From the NCBI RefSeq assembly GCF_000577895.1, contig NZ_HG917868.1:1054001-1118000 (forward strand): a DNA stretch of 64,000 nucleotides. The letters run 5' to 3'. Positions 7,757 to 16,290 of the stretch are shown here, in pieces (position 1 is the stretch's first letter; each line of letters starts with the position of its first letter). The translations under genes were made by a program, and so were the position numbers. The DNA is from Clostridium bornimense (GTDB lineage Bacteria; Bacillota; Clostridia; Clostridiales; Clostridiaceae). The notes under the pieces are model-generated. The model was not told where the DNA came from, did no database searches, and saw only the letters and a list, made by a program, of their open reading frames with translations.

Positions 7757-8869
7757 TTATTTTGGATTTATATATTTATTAGTAGTTTTAGTAAAACTAT
7801 CCCATTGAACACTTAATTTTATATCACCAGCACCGATGGCTTTTAATTTAAATTCAAAAGGGTTATCTCCATCTATTTTTTCAACAACTTTTTCATCAAA
7901 AGTGATGATAGGATTTGAAAATTCATATTTCTCTAAAGTTCCATTATTTAAAACAAATTGATTATTTAAAGAAGATAAATCCATAGTTTTATTAGTATTA
8001 GTTGATTGTTTATTTGAAGTTTTAGTGGTTTTATTAGATTTACCTTGAATTTTTACTTCTAACTCTTCATCGACCTTTACTTTAGTAGTAGGAATTCCGA
8101 CAACTTCAATATCATCTATGCATAGAACTTTTGCAGAGGTATCTATAAGTCCTGAGGATACCTTAATAGTAGCTTCTGATAAGCCACTAAATCCGAAGGT
8201 AGCAGATCCTTTTGAAGTTTTAAAATCTTTTATGTTATCTCCAGAAATCTCAATTTTTTCATCTAGGTTAGAAAGAATATTATTTTCTTTATCGGTAAGA
8301 TATAAATTAAATGTAGCCTTTTCGCTAGACTTATAAATATATTTATTACTTGCAATAGTAACATTAAAATATTTATTAAATAGTTCTTTATACATAGAAT
8401 CCTTTGTATCATTATATTTAGATACAAGTAAGTCATATACTTCCATGGTCTTATTTTGTTTGAATTTAAGATCAATTAAAGCATTAAGATATTCTTCACC
8501 GTTACTTAAGGAAGTACTTTCATTAAGTAGAGCTTCTGCTTCAGAATACTTTTCAAGCTTAATATATGTTCTTGTAAGTCCCATAATTATATCAGGATTA
8601 GTGCGATCTACTTTTAAGGCCTCTTTATATTTTTCTAGAGAAAGATCAAATTTTTTATCTTCATAATATCTAGAAGCTAATAATAGATTTAATTTAAAGT
8701 TAGTGGAATTTTTAGATGATATATAGATATAAATTGTAAAACCAACTAAAAATATAATAATAGAACTTATGATTAATGGTTTATGATTTTTTTTCTGTTT
8801 TCTTTTACTAAAACTACTATTTAATGTACTATACTTATTAAATTTAGTTTTTCTACTTCTACGTAGCAA
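7757..8869 (-). CDS. membrane-anchored TPR protein with Ig-like C-terminal region
   Basis: The start is TTG at 8869 with GGAAGTGAG just upstream. The 370-aa product has a very basic N-terminus (about 30 residues), one membrane helix at roughly 31-51, TPR-like helices at about 60-160 (SRYYEDKKFDLSLEKYKEAL is one unit), then a beta-rich region with a Thr/Lys/Asn linker near 280-300. The basic tail and single helix predict a cytoplasmic N-terminus and an outside body. No enzyme motif is visible. It probably acts as an assembly or surface-associated protein. Confidence 0.65.
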   Translation of the reverse strand: MLRRSRKTKFNKYSTLNSSFSKRKQKKNHKPLIISSIIIFLVGFTIYIYISSKNSTNFKLNLLLASRYYEDKKFDLSLEKYKEALKVDRTNPDIIMGLTRTYIKLEKYSEAEALLNESTSLSNGEEYLNALIDLKFKQNKTMEVYDLLVSKYNDTKDSMYKELFNKYFNVTIASNKYIYKSSEKATFNLYLTDKENNILSNLDEKIEISGDNIKDFKTSKGSATFGFSGLSEATIKVSSGLIDTSAKVLCIDDIEVVGIPTTKVKVDEELEVKIQGKSNKTTKTSNKQSTNTNKTMDLSSLNNQFVLNNGTLEKYEFSNPIITFDEKVVEKIDGDNPFEFKLKAIGAGDIKLSVQWDSFTKTTNKYINPK

Positions 8870-8962
8870 AATCTCACTTCCTTGTCCTAGGGTATATTAT
8901 TTAGGTATTAAAACTATAACCTTTCATAATTATATCATAGGTGTGAGGTTATTTAGAGACTA

Positions 8963-9343
8963 TTATAAAATATTCTCCAATCTTATTTTTTCTAAATTAA
9001 TTATTTTATTAAAGTTATAATATATAGATCCTAGTGTAGCAACAGATTCTCCACGTTCTTGAATTTCAATGTATTCCTTTAGTCTATATATTTCGTTGGT
9101 AACATTATCTAAATCATTGTGATTTATAAATATAGCAATTAATTTAGATTCCTTTATCCAGTGGTCAAAAAGGATATCAAATTCATTGGAAGCCTCATTC
9201 CACATATCATTTTCTACATAATTTTTTATTGTTTCTATATGTTCAACTAAGTGATCATTAGTCTTTATAAGAAAAGAAGTGCTAAATAGTATAGCACATA
9301 TCATAATTATAAATAGTGATAGAGAATAAAATAAATTTTTCAT
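8963..9343 (-). CDS. DUF4363-like membrane-anchored protein
   Basis: This 126-aa protein has an N-terminal membrane helix (about residues 5-26) and an outside helical domain with a conserved Trp-rich patch (NDMWNEA, FDHWIKE). GGAGG precedes the ATG by 6 bases. It follows the DUF421 gene by 11 bases on the same strand; in clostridia such a partner of DUF421 membrane proteins is commonly called DUF4363. Function unknown; the pairing suggests a shared complex. Confidence 0.65.
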   Translation of the reverse strand: MKNLFYSLSLFIIMICAILFSTSFLIKTNDHLVEHIETIKNYVENDMWNEASNEFDILFDHWIKESKLIAIFINHNDLDNVTNEIYRLKEYIEIQERGESVATLGSIYYNFNKIINLEKIRLENIL

Positions 9344-9354
9344 TAGGAACCTCC

Positions 9355-10026
9355 TTAATTTTTTCTTTGAAAATAAGTTTTACCTTCAGAATTTATAATA
9401 CCTATAAAGACATCCTTATATGAATAAATAGATTTTCTAGCTAATTCATTTTTTAGCCATTCCATATCTTTATTTATGCTTTGTAGATTTTTATATCGTA
9501 TTTTGCCATCAGATATTAGAGTAAGAGGAAGGATATCTTGCTGAACTTTTATATTTAAGTCTTTTTTTGTAACAGAAGTTAGTTTTGTTTTTGGAATTAT
9601 AGATAATTTTCCAGAGGTTTCTAAAATTGCGTATTCTATATCTTCTAGATTGTAATAACCGGCAAGACGTAATTCTTCAAGTAAGTCATCTAGATTTAAT
9701 TTTTGTCTTTTCATTTCTTCTATATCTATATAACCATTTTTTATAAGTAAGCTTGGCTTACCACATAATAGGGTTCTTGCTTTATCAAATTTCATTTGTA
9801 TAACAGATAAAATAACTTGTAGTAGAATTAATGTTATAATAGGACATATACTATGAACTAAAGGAATTTTAGTATCTGAAATAGGTATTGATGCAAGTTC
9901 AGATATTATTATCGTAATTACTAATTCATAAGGCTGTAGTTCTCCAATTTGACGTTTTCCCATAATTCTCATAGTTATAATAATTATTATAAATAATATA
10001 AAAGTTCGAATTAATAAAGTAAACAT
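9355..10026 (-). CDS. DUF421 membrane protein (YetF family)
   Basis: This 223-aa protein has two or three N-terminal membrane helices with the family signature RIMGKRQIGELQPYELV, followed by the soluble DUF421 domain containing KPSLLIKNGYID and LRLAGYYNLEDIEYAILE. YetF-type proteins are widespread in Bacillus and Clostridium, some tied to spores; biochemical function is not established. It is the first gene of a two-gene operon with the DUF4363-like protein. The ATG at 10026 is preceded by GAGGTGAG. Confidence 0.8.
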   Translation of the reverse strand: MFTLLIRTFILFIIIIITMRIMGKRQIGELQPYELVITIIISELASIPISDTKIPLVHSICPIITLILLQVILSVIQMKFDKARTLLCGKPSLLIKNGYIDIEEMKRQKLNLDDLLEELRLAGYYNLEDIEYAILETSGKLSIIPKTKLTSVTKKDLNIKVQQDILPLTLISDGKIRYKNLQSINKDMEWLKNELARKSIYSYKDVFIGIINSEGKTYFQRKN

Positions 10027-10138
10027 AACTCACCTCAAATAAAAGTTTATTATTAGTTTTTCCACATATAATAAAATTATTAATGTTATTTGATATGAAA
10101 TGTGATGTAAATATTTATAAAAGATGGGGGGAATAAAT

Positions 10139-11605
10139 ATGATTAAAGAAGAGTATAGAAGTTGTGTGAGGTCATTAATAATGATCTTAGTTAAAGCTAC
10201 TAATGATGTTTTTCCAGATAGTAGAGTAGTATTAGAGCATTCGTTAGGAGAAGGCATTTTTGGAGAAATTCATAAAAAGCAGCCTCTTACAAAACAAAAT
10301 ATTGAATTAATTAAGAATAGAATGGAAGAAATAATAAGAGCAGATTATAGGTTTATTAAGAAGAAAATAAGAAGAGGTGAGGCAGAAAATTTTTTTAAGG
10401 GAAAAGCTGTGGAAGATAAAATAAAGTTATTAAGGTATGTAAAAAAAGAAGAAATATCTTTATATAGTTTAGATGATTATTATGATTATTTTTTTGGAGA
10501 TATGATTAATTCTACTGGAGATATAAAAAACTTTGATATTATTTATTATAATCCTGGATTTATACTACTACCTCCTAAGGGAATAAATACTAAAGAATTA
10601 GGGGCATTTAAAGAACAAAAGAATTTATTTAAAATATTTTATGAGAGTGAACAATGGGGTAACATTCTGGGGGTAGGGAATGTTGGTGACTTAAATGAGA
10701 AAATTGATAATGGAGAGATAATAGATATTATAAGAATAAATGAGGCTTTACATGAGAAAAAAATAGCATATATAGCTGATTCTATTCATCAAAATAAAAA
10801 TGTTAAAGTTGTTTTGATAGCGGGTCCATCATCATCTGGGAAAACTACTTTTTGTAATAGGTTATCTATACAACTTAGGGTAAATGGAATAACTCCAGTA
10901 CCTATATCTTTAGATAATTATTTTGTTCATAGAGATAAAACTCCGTTAGATGAGGAGGGAAATCCTGATTTTGAATCTATATATGCATTAGATTTAAAAT
11001 TATTTAATGAAGATTTAAATAATTTATTAGAGGGTAAAGAAGTTAATCTACCAGTTTTTAATTTTAAAACTGGAATGAGAAATACAAGTTCTAATAAAAC
11101 GAAATTGCCTGAAAATGGTGTTCTGTTAATAGAAGGGATTCATGGATTAAATGATCTATTGACTAGTTCTATAGATAAAAAATATAAATATAAGATCTAT
11201 TTATCAGCATTAACACAATTAAATCTTGATGATCATAATAGAATTTCTACTGCTGATGTTAGAATTATAAGAAGAATTGTTAGAGACTCATTATCAAGAG
11301 GATATAGTGGAGAGGCAACATTAAAGATGTGGGACTCTATAAAGAGAGGAGAGAAAAAGAATATTTTTATCTTTCAAGAAGAAGCTGATGCAATGTTTAA
11401 TTCTACTTTAGTATATGAATTATGTGTATTAAAAAAATATGCAATAAGAGAATTGAAAAAGATAGAAAAGAATTCTGTAGTATATAATGATGCAAAAAGA
11501 TTAATAGACTTGTTAGATGTTTTTAATGAAATTAATAGTGAAGATATCCCGGATAATTCTATAATTAGAGAATTTATAGGTGGTAGTTGTTTTTATGAAT
11601 ATTAA
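10139..11605 (+). CDS. uridine kinase-like nucleoside kinase
   Basis: The C-terminal half is a P-loop kinase with AGPSSSGKTTFCNRLS near residue 230, then DNYFVHRDKTP, as in the uridine kinase/phosphoribulokinase family. The N-terminal half (about 220 residues) is a TGS/threonyl-tRNA-synthetase-like extension found in the clostridial nucleoside kinase family. It is predicted to phosphorylate uridine/cytidine or a related nucleoside in the cytosol. The start ATG at 10139 follows GGGGGG at 10126-10131; the ATG at 10124 overlaps that site and is rejected. 488 aa, normal for the family. Confidence 0.85.
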   Translation: MIKEEYRSCVRSLIMILVKATNDVFPDSRVVLEHSLGEGIFGEIHKKQPLTKQNIELIKNRMEEIIRADYRFIKKKIRRGEAENFFKGKAVEDKIKLLRYVKKEEISLYSLDDYYDYFFGDMINSTGDIKNFDIIYYNPGFILLPPKGINTKELGAFKEQKNLFKIFYESEQWGNILGVGNVGDLNEKIDNGEIIDIIRINEALHEKKIAYIADSIHQNKNVKVVLIAGPSSSGKTTFCNRLSIQLRVNGITPVPISLDNYFVHRDKTPLDEEGNPDFESIYALDLKLFNEDLNNLLEGKEVNLPVFNFKTGMRNTSSNKTKLPENGVLLIEGIHGLNDLLTSSIDKKYKYKIYLSALTQLNLDDHNRISTADVRIIRRIVRDSLSRGYSGEATLKMWDSIKRGEKKNIFIFQEEADAMFNSTLVYELCVLKKYAIRELKKIEKNSVVYNDAKRLIDLLDVFNEINSEDIPDNSIIREFIGGSCFYEY

Positions 11606-11665
11606 TAATTAATCTGAATAAATTTCATGTCTATAAAAGATACTAGTTATTGAGGAGTGATAGAA

Positions 11666-11821
11666 ATGAGTAAGGATAGTCAAGTTGATAATAAAAGAGC
11701 TAGAATGGAAAAATGTAATTTTCAAACTCCATTAACTAGTGAAGAGGCGAAAAATAGTAATAGAACTATGAAAAAGCACTCAATAAAGAGAGAAGGCTTT
11801 CAAAGTGATCATATAAACTAG
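11666..11821 (+). CDS. 51-aa hypothetical protein
   Basis: This small frame opens at an ATG preceded by GAGGAGTGATAGAA, a strong site, and ends at TAG just before a perfect intrinsic terminator at 11853. The product is hydrophilic and basic, starts MSKDSQVDNKRARMEKC, has one cysteine, and ends GFQSDHIN. It has no signal or membrane segment. Good site, own terminator and no overlap with other genes argue that it is real. Function unknown. Confidence 0.6.
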   Translation: MSKDSQVDNKRARMEKCNFQTPLTSEEAKNSNRTMKKHSIKREGFQSDHIN

Positions 11822-11852
11822 AAAGAGTTTATATTGATATTTTTATCATGAG

Positions 11853-11881
11853 TAGGTGTTAATAAACACCTATTTTTTTTT
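11853..11881 (+). terminator. intrinsic terminator
   Basis: TAGGTGTT-AATA-AACACCTA is followed by a long T-run. It ends the transcript of the nucleoside kinase and the 51-aa gene, and shows that the YtaF frame cannot start as far upstream as 11856. Confidence 0.9.
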
Positions 11882-11924
11882 ACTACATATAGTAAGAATG
11901 AGAAATAATTTAGTGGAGACGTAT

Positions 11925-12467
11925 ATGCTTATATCGACAATGATTTTAGCCATAGCTGCAAGTTCAGACTCTATAGTTTTAGGAATTAATATTGGCGCAA
12001 AAAAGAATAAAATGTCAATATTTTCAATTTTATTATTATCATTTATTCCTGCAATAGGAACATTAATATCAATGTGCTTTGGAGGAATATTAAAAGATTT
12101 TATACCTTTAAATATAGCAGTTATATTAGGAGGGGTGTTTCTAATTATATTAGGATTAAAATCTTTAAAAGAAATCTTTAAAAATGAAGTAACAGAATTA
12201 CAAATTCCTGAGAAAGTAATTTCAAAAGATATATTGATGTTAGGATTAGCTTTAGCAGTAAATAACATTACATTAGGATTAGGGGGGAGTATAGCTGGTT
12301 ATAATCCAGTTTGGACTAGCGCTTTTTCACTATTATTTAGTTTTTTATTTATATATATAGGAATATTCATATCTATGAAACTTAATAACTATAATTTATC
12401 AAAGATATCAGAAATTATTGGTGCAGTTCTTGTTATATTACTTGGAATAGGGTCAATTTTATTTTAA
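11925..12467 (+). CDS. YtaF-like sporulation membrane protein (MntP-related)
   Basis: This 180-aa protein has six hydrophobic segments and the motif AASSDSIVLGINIGA near the N-terminus, a pattern shared by YtaF and the manganese efflux pump MntP (Asp in a membrane helix). A second pseudo-repeat begins near GLALAVNNITLGLGG, with Asn replacing Asp. YtaF is linked to sporulation in Bacillus, but its transport activity is unproven. The start ATG at 11925 follows GTGGAG; longer frames would begin in the preceding terminator. Its end converges on a small minus-strand gene. Confidence 0.75.
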   Translation: MLISTMILAIAASSDSIVLGINIGAKKNKMSIFSILLLSFIPAIGTLISMCFGGILKDFIPLNIAVILGGVFLIILGLKSLKEIFKNEVTELQIPEKVISKDILMLGLALAVNNITLGLGGSIAGYNPVWTSAFSLLFSFLFIYIGIFISMKLNNYNLSKISEIIGAVLVILLGIGSILF

Positions 12468-12489
12468 AGGAGCCTTTTGACGGCTCCTT
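12467..12489. terminator. hairpin between convergent genes
   Basis: AAGGAGCC pairs with GGCTCCTT. There is no strong T-run on either side (TTTAAAAT on the minus strand), so it is a weak or Rho-independent-like terminator for ytaF and the 40-aa gene. Confidence 0.55.
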
Positions 12490-12499
12490 ATGTACATAG

Positions 12500-12622
12500 T
12501 TATCTGCAATCGTTTTTGCATTTTTTAGAAGTTGAGCAGTTTGCTAAATCACTTGTTATATCCATATCAGAGCCAGCTTCTAAACTCTTATTTTGATTTT
12601 TCTTCTTTTTAGATTTTCCCAC
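12500..12622 (-). CDS. 40-aa Lys/Cys-containing small protein
   Basis: The start is GTG at 12622 with a strong GGAGGTG site 8 bases upstream, and the stop is TAA at 12502-12500. The product begins MGKSKKKKNQNKSLEAG and ends with three spaced cysteines (NCS, KKCKNDC). It is hydrophilic and very basic at its N-terminus. Small proteins of this kind are scattered through clostridial genomes, but I recognise no family. The strong site and its position before a hairpin favour a real gene. Confidence 0.55.
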   Translation of the reverse strand: MGKSKKKKNQNKSLEAGSDMDITSDLANCSTSKKCKNDCR

Positions 12623-12700
12623 AATATCACACCTCCAATCTATCTTTTGTAAATATGATGTCACAAAAATAAAACTTTTATACGCAAATTAACAAAATAT

Positions 12701-12729
12701 TTGACAAACTATATAAAGCAATATAAATT
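12701..12729 (+). promoter_or_regulatory. sigma-A type promoter for sdaAB-sdaAA
   Basis: TTGACA (12701-12706) and TAAATT (12724-12729) are spaced by 17 bases. The sdaAB start follows about 40 bases downstream. Confidence 0.75.
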
Positions 12730-12769
12730 ATCTTATATAAGTATAAATGACTAAGGACAAGGTGAAATT

Positions 12770-13447
12770 ATGAAAAATTATAGCGCGTTTGATATTTTGG
12801 GACCGATAATGATAGGACCATCATCTTCCCATACTGCAGGGGCAGCTAGATTAGGAAAAATAGCGGCTACAATAGCAGCTGGTGAGATAGTAGGAGTTAA
12901 ATTTTTGTTACATGGATCTTTTGCTAAAACTTATAAGGGGCATGGTACAGATAAAGCTTTAGTTGCAGGAATTTTAGGATTTGACCCTTGGGATGAAGAA
13001 ATTAAAGAATCTTTTTCTATAGCAAAATCTAGGAATATTAAGTTTTGTTTTGAAGAAGTGGTAATGGAAGGAGCACATCCTAATACTGTTAAATTTATAA
13101 TTGAGAAAAGTGATAATTCTATAAGTACAATAACAGGATCATCTATAGGAGGAGGAAATGTTATTGTTACAGAAATAAATGGGATGGAAATAGAATTTAC
13201 GGGGGAATATCCAACACTAATTATCAATCATAGGGACAGGCCGGGAATGATATCAAGAGTAAGTACTATTATATCTGATAACAATATAAATATTGCATTT
13301 TTAAAAGTATATAGAAGTAAAAAAGGGAAAAATGCCTCAATGATTTTTGAAATGGATAATGTCATAACAAAGACTATATTAGATAAAATAGAGGAAATAG
13401 AGGATATAGAATCTGTGACAGTAATTAATCCAATTAAGGAAGGATAA
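12770..13447 (+). CDS. sdaAB: L-serine dehydratase, beta subunit
   Basis: With the alpha subunit, this enzyme deaminates L-serine to pyruvate and ammonia. The 225-aa product opens with the substrate-loop signature GPIMIGPSSSHTAGAARLG, and an ACT regulatory domain covers about residues 148-220. AAGGTGAAATT precedes the ATG. The alpha subunit gene begins 5 bases after its stop, so the two are co-translated, as in the split (SdaAB/SdaAA) arrangement of Firmicutes. A good promoter lies upstream. Confidence 0.93.
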   Translation: MKNYSAFDILGPIMIGPSSSHTAGAARLGKIAATIAAGEIVGVKFLLHGSFAKTYKGHGTDKALVAGILGFDPWDEEIKESFSIAKSRNIKFCFEEVVMEGAHPNTVKFIIEKSDNSISTITGSSIGGGNVIVTEINGMEIEFTGEYPTLIINHRDRPGMISRVSTIISDNNINIAFLKVYRSKKGKNASMIFEMDNVITKTILDKIEEIEDIESVTVINPIKEG

Positions 13448-13452
13448 GAAGT

Positions 13453-14325
13453 ATGTTTGTAAATACAGGAGAAGAACTTATAGAAGTTTGCAAGAACAAA
13501 GGGAAAACAATATGGCAATATACAGTAGATATTGAATCAAAGGAAACAGGACTAAGTAAAGAGGAAATATTTAAGAAGATGGAAAAGGTACTGTCTACGA
13601 TGAAACATGCAGTGGATAAAGGGATGAAGGAAGGTGTAGAATCAGTATCGGGAATTATAGGGGATGATTCTCCTAAGCTATATAAATATTCAAAAAGTAA
13701 TGAAACTATATGTGGAGAATTTCTTGTTGAAGCTATGGCAAAGGCTCTTGGTACTTCTGAAGTAAATGCTGCTATGGGAAGGATTGTTGCTTCACCAACA
13801 GCAGGATCTTGTGGAGTTTTACCAGCAGTATTATTAAGTGTAGGAGAAAAATTTAACTTTACTGATGAACAATTAATACAAGGATTATTTACAGCATCAG
13901 GTGTTGGGATATTAATTGCTAAAAATGCTACTTTGTCTGGTGCAGAAGGGGGATGTCAAGCTGAAGTTGGATCTGCATCAGCTATGGCAGCAGCGGCGGT
14001 GGTAGAACTTATGGGTGGAGATGTAGAAACTGCTCTAAGTGCTAGTGCTACAGTAATTAAAAATTTTTTAGGTTTGGTGTGTGATCCAGTAGCAGGGTTG
14101 GTAGAAGTGCCTTGTGCTAAAAGAAATGTAGCAGGAACAGTTATGGCTCTATCTATGGCAGATATGGCGTTAAGTGGGATAGTATCTAAGATACCATTTG
14201 ATGATACAGTACAAGCTATGTATGAAGTCGGGAAGATGTTACCATGTTCACTTAGAGAGACAGCCTTAGGAGGAGTTGCTGTAACTAAGACAGGACTTAA
14301 ATATAACGAAAAAGTATTTGGTTAG
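13453..14325 (+). CDS. sdaAA: L-serine dehydratase, iron-sulfur alpha subunit
   Basis: This 290-aa catalytic subunit carries an oxygen-sensitive [4Fe-4S] cluster. The expected cysteines are present in SCGVLP, GLVCDPVAG and VPCAKRN, along with the glycine-rich AGSCGVLPAVLLSVG and GAEGGCQAEVGSASAMAAAA stretches. Its site is AAGGAAGG near the end of sdaAB. It is transcribed with sdaAB and closed by a terminator at 14332. Together the pair makes pyruvate for fermentation. Confidence 0.93.
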   Translation: MFVNTGEELIEVCKNKGKTIWQYTVDIESKETGLSKEEIFKKMEKVLSTMKHAVDKGMKEGVESVSGIIGDDSPKLYKYSKSNETICGEFLVEAMAKALGTSEVNAAMGRIVASPTAGSCGVLPAVLLSVGEKFNFTDEQLIQGLFTASGVGILIAKNATLSGAEGGCQAEVGSASAMAAAAVVELMGGDVETALSASATVIKNFLGLVCDPVAGLVEVPCAKRNVAGTVMALSMADMALSGIVSKIPFDDTVQAMYEVGKMLPCSLRETALGGVAVTKTGLKYNEKVFG

Positions 14326-14331
14326 TAGAAG

Positions 14332-14356
14332 AAGAGCCTTAGGGCTCTTTTTATTT
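14332..14356 (+). terminator. intrinsic terminator after sdaAA
   Basis: AAGAGCC-TTAG-GGCTCTT is followed by TTTATTTT. Confidence 0.85.
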
Positions 14357-14419
14357 TGTAACAAATCAAAGGGCATAGAATAATTTAATAGTGTATAAAT
14401 ATAATGATGGAGGAAAAAT

Positions 14420-14959
14420 ATGAAACTAATGGGCAGTAAGACAGAAAAAAATCTGCTTAGAACTTTTGCCGGTGAATCAAGAGCTAGAACAATGTATTCT
14501 TTATATGGAGAAAAGGCAGAAAAGGAAGGCCTACATTATATTGCCAAAGTTTTTCAGTTAACATCAGATAATGAATTAGCTCATGCGAGAGAGGTTTTCA
14601 ATGATTATTTAAAAATGAATGGATGTACAATAGAAAATCTATTGGCAGCTGTAGCAGGAGAAAAAGAAGAAAACGAAGAGATATATAAGCAATTTGAAAA
14701 TGATGCTAGAGAAGAAGGATTTACTGAAATTGCAGACTTTTACAAGGAAGTAAGAGAAGTAGAAGCAGAGCATGCTAAAAGGTATGAAGAATTAGCTAAG
14801 AAGCTAGAAAATAAAACTTTATACAAGAGTAATACAGAAATAAAGTGGCAATGTATGAATTGTGGATATATATATATAGGTACAGAGGCACCAGAGAGGT
14901 GTCCATTATGTCATTATCCACAAGGTTATTTTAAGAGATTTTGTGAAGATTATAAGTAG
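14420..14959 (+). CDS. rbr: rubrerythrin
   Basis: This non-heme iron peroxidase reduces hydrogen peroxide in anaerobes. The ferritin-like diiron domain (about 1-140) has the expected Glu and His ligands in FAGESRART, DNELAHAREVF and REVEAEHAKRY. The rubredoxin-like domain at the C-terminus has CMNCGY and CPLCHYP. Length of 179 aa is usual. GGAGG lies just before the ATG. The gene is followed by an acidic/Cys-rich gene whose start is 10 bases past its stop, so the two may be co-transcribed. Confidence 0.93.
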   Translation: MKLMGSKTEKNLLRTFAGESRARTMYSLYGEKAEKEGLHYIAKVFQLTSDNELAHAREVFNDYLKMNGCTIENLLAAVAGEKEENEEIYKQFENDAREEGFTEIADFYKEVREVEAEHAKRYEELAKKLENKTLYKSNTEIKWQCMNCGYIYIGTEAPERCPLCHYPQGYFKRFCEDYK

Positions 14960-14969
14960 AGGTGTAGTT

Positions 14970-15683
14970 ATGTACTTGAATTATCCAGAAAATTATGTTC
15001 AACTTTGCAAAAAAAATGTTTATAGAGATATAGATACTGAGGAACTAGTAGAGATTGAAGAAGATGAAATATGTGATGATGATATAGAAGAATTTGAAAA
15101 CGAAAGTAGATCATACGATGATGATAATGTAGAAAGCAATGAGGAATATGATGATGATTATATGAATGAAGAAGAGTACATTAGTGATGAATTTGATGAT
15201 GAGTTTATGGAAAGAGGTTGCGTAGATGTAAAGTGTATGTGCAAAAAGATGCATAAAGAGATTAAGGGTATGGGTGACGAGATAATGGATGACATGAAAA
15301 ACTTAAAATCTAAGATGATGAAAGAAAAAGCTTCACTTACAAAAATGATGAAAGAACTTATGGTTATGCAAAAAGAATTGATGGTAATGCTAGGCAGTGA
15401 GGTTAAAAAGAGCTGTGAGAAAGAGGAAGTTAAGAAATGTTGTGAAAAGGAAGAAGTTAAGAAAGCAAGTTGTATTGAAAAAGTAGAAGAGAAAAAAAGT
15501 TGTGAAAAACCAATTATGATAAAAAAAGAAAAATGTACAAAGCCTGTTATGATAAAAGAGGAAGAATGCATTAAAAAGGTAGATAAAAAGGAATTTAAAG
15601 ATATTGATGAAGAATATATTCTTAAATGTGAAAGCAAAAGAGGAGAAAGAAGAGGTCATTCTAAGAACAGAAAAAGTAAATAA
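14970..15683 (+). CDS. acidic, coiled-coil protein with Lys/Cys repeats, unknown function
   Basis: The ATG at 14970 follows AGAGGTG; a longer frame from 14943 overlaps the rubrerythrin end and is rejected. The 237-aa product has three parts: residues 1-80 very rich in Asp and Glu; residues 85-140 a Met/Lys helical coiled coil (MKNLKSKMMKEKASL); residues 145-225 degenerate repeats of the types VKKSCEKEE, VKKCCEKEE and KPIMIKKEKC. It has no signal peptide and no recognised domain. The makeup could suit a structural spore or cell-associated protein with metal-binding or disulfide-linked ends, but this is inference. It ends in a hairpin at 15692. Confidence 0.6.
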   Translation: MYLNYPENYVQLCKKNVYRDIDTEELVEIEEDEICDDDIEEFENESRSYDDDNVESNEEYDDDYMNEEEYISDEFDDEFMERGCVDVKCMCKKMHKEIKGMGDEIMDDMKNLKSKMMKEKASLTKMMKELMVMQKELMVMLGSEVKKSCEKEEVKKCCEKEEVKKASCIEKVEEKKSCEKPIMIKKEKCTKPVMIKEEECIKKVDKKEFKDIDEEYILKCESKRGERRGHSKNRKSK

Positions 15684-15691
15684 ATTAGTAT

Positions 15692-15718
15692 CCCTGAGTA
15701 ATTTAACTCAGGGTTCTT
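15692..15718 (+). terminator. hairpin terminator
   Basis: CCCTGAGT pairs with ACTCAGGG (15706-15713), followed by TTCTT. The T-run is short. Confidence 0.65.
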
Positions 15719-15757
15719 AATATAATAAAGTATAAGCAGGTTTTAGGGAGAATTTAA

Positions 15758-16246
15758 ATGGATGGGATGCCAGATAACACTAGATGTTCAGAAGATTATT
15801 TTTTAACACTTAGTAGAACAATTGATCTTATGGCAAAGCTAGTAGATTCATATAGAATTTTAGTAGGTACTGCTAGTCAACTTAACACCATAGGGCTTGC
15901 GGAAAAAAAAGAGATTAAAGAGGCATTAAGACTTGCTAATAACATAACATGTATATTGGATGATTATATAGAGGCTGTAGATAATTGTGGAAGAGGATAT
16001 TTATCTTACTTCTGCTTCAAGATGCAAATACTACAAAGTATAGCAGAAGCTCAAGTAATCTGCCAAGCCAAAGGATGTATAAAGAATATAGAACAGTGTC
16101 TTAGTGAAGGAAACTATTGTGAACATTGCAATAATGTGGCTGCTAGGATGAATAATTTACATACTTCAAGAGGAAAAGATGACAGAAACAAGGGTGGAAA
16201 TAATGAAGATAAAAAAAATGATAATAAGGGTGAAAATAAAAAATAA
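15758..16246 (+). CDS. cysteine-containing helical protein, unknown function
   Basis: This is a 162-aa protein with no signal or membrane segment. Residues 1-135 look helical and hold eight cysteines, including VICQAKGC, EQC and NYCEHC, arranged like pairs that might bind metal or form cross-links. The last 28 residues are a low-complexity Asn/Lys/Asp/Gly tail. GGGAGA precedes the ATG. The gene is flanked by terminators and so probably transcribed alone or weakly read through. Its makeup is similar in spirit to clostridial spore-coat-like proteins, but I recognise no family. Confidence 0.55.
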   Translation: MDGMPDNTRCSEDYFLTLSRTIDLMAKLVDSYRILVGTASQLNTIGLAEKKEIKEALRLANNITCILDDYIEAVDNCGRGYLSYFCFKMQILQSIAEAQVICQAKGCIKNIEQCLSEGNYCEHCNNVAARMNNLHTSRGKDDRNKGGNNEDKKNDNKGENKK

Positions 16247-16290
16247 ATCAGTACAACTTATAAGTAGAAAGTTGTACTGATTTATTTTAT
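16245..16290. terminator. bidirectional intrinsic terminator
   Basis: AAATCAGTACAACTT and AAGTTGTACTGATTT form a perfect 15-bp stem between convergent genes, with T-rich sequence on both strands. The left arm overlaps the stop of the upstream gene. Confidence 0.9.

Noticed and set aside
11856-11924. Longer N-terminus for the YtaF-like gene
   Set aside because: The codons lie across an intrinsic terminator, and there is a binding site before ATG 11925.
15158-15637. 159-aa minus-strand frame
   Set aside because: It is antisense to the acidic/Lys-Cys gene; its Ser/Phe-rich makeup is what the reverse of Asp/Glu/Lys codons gives.
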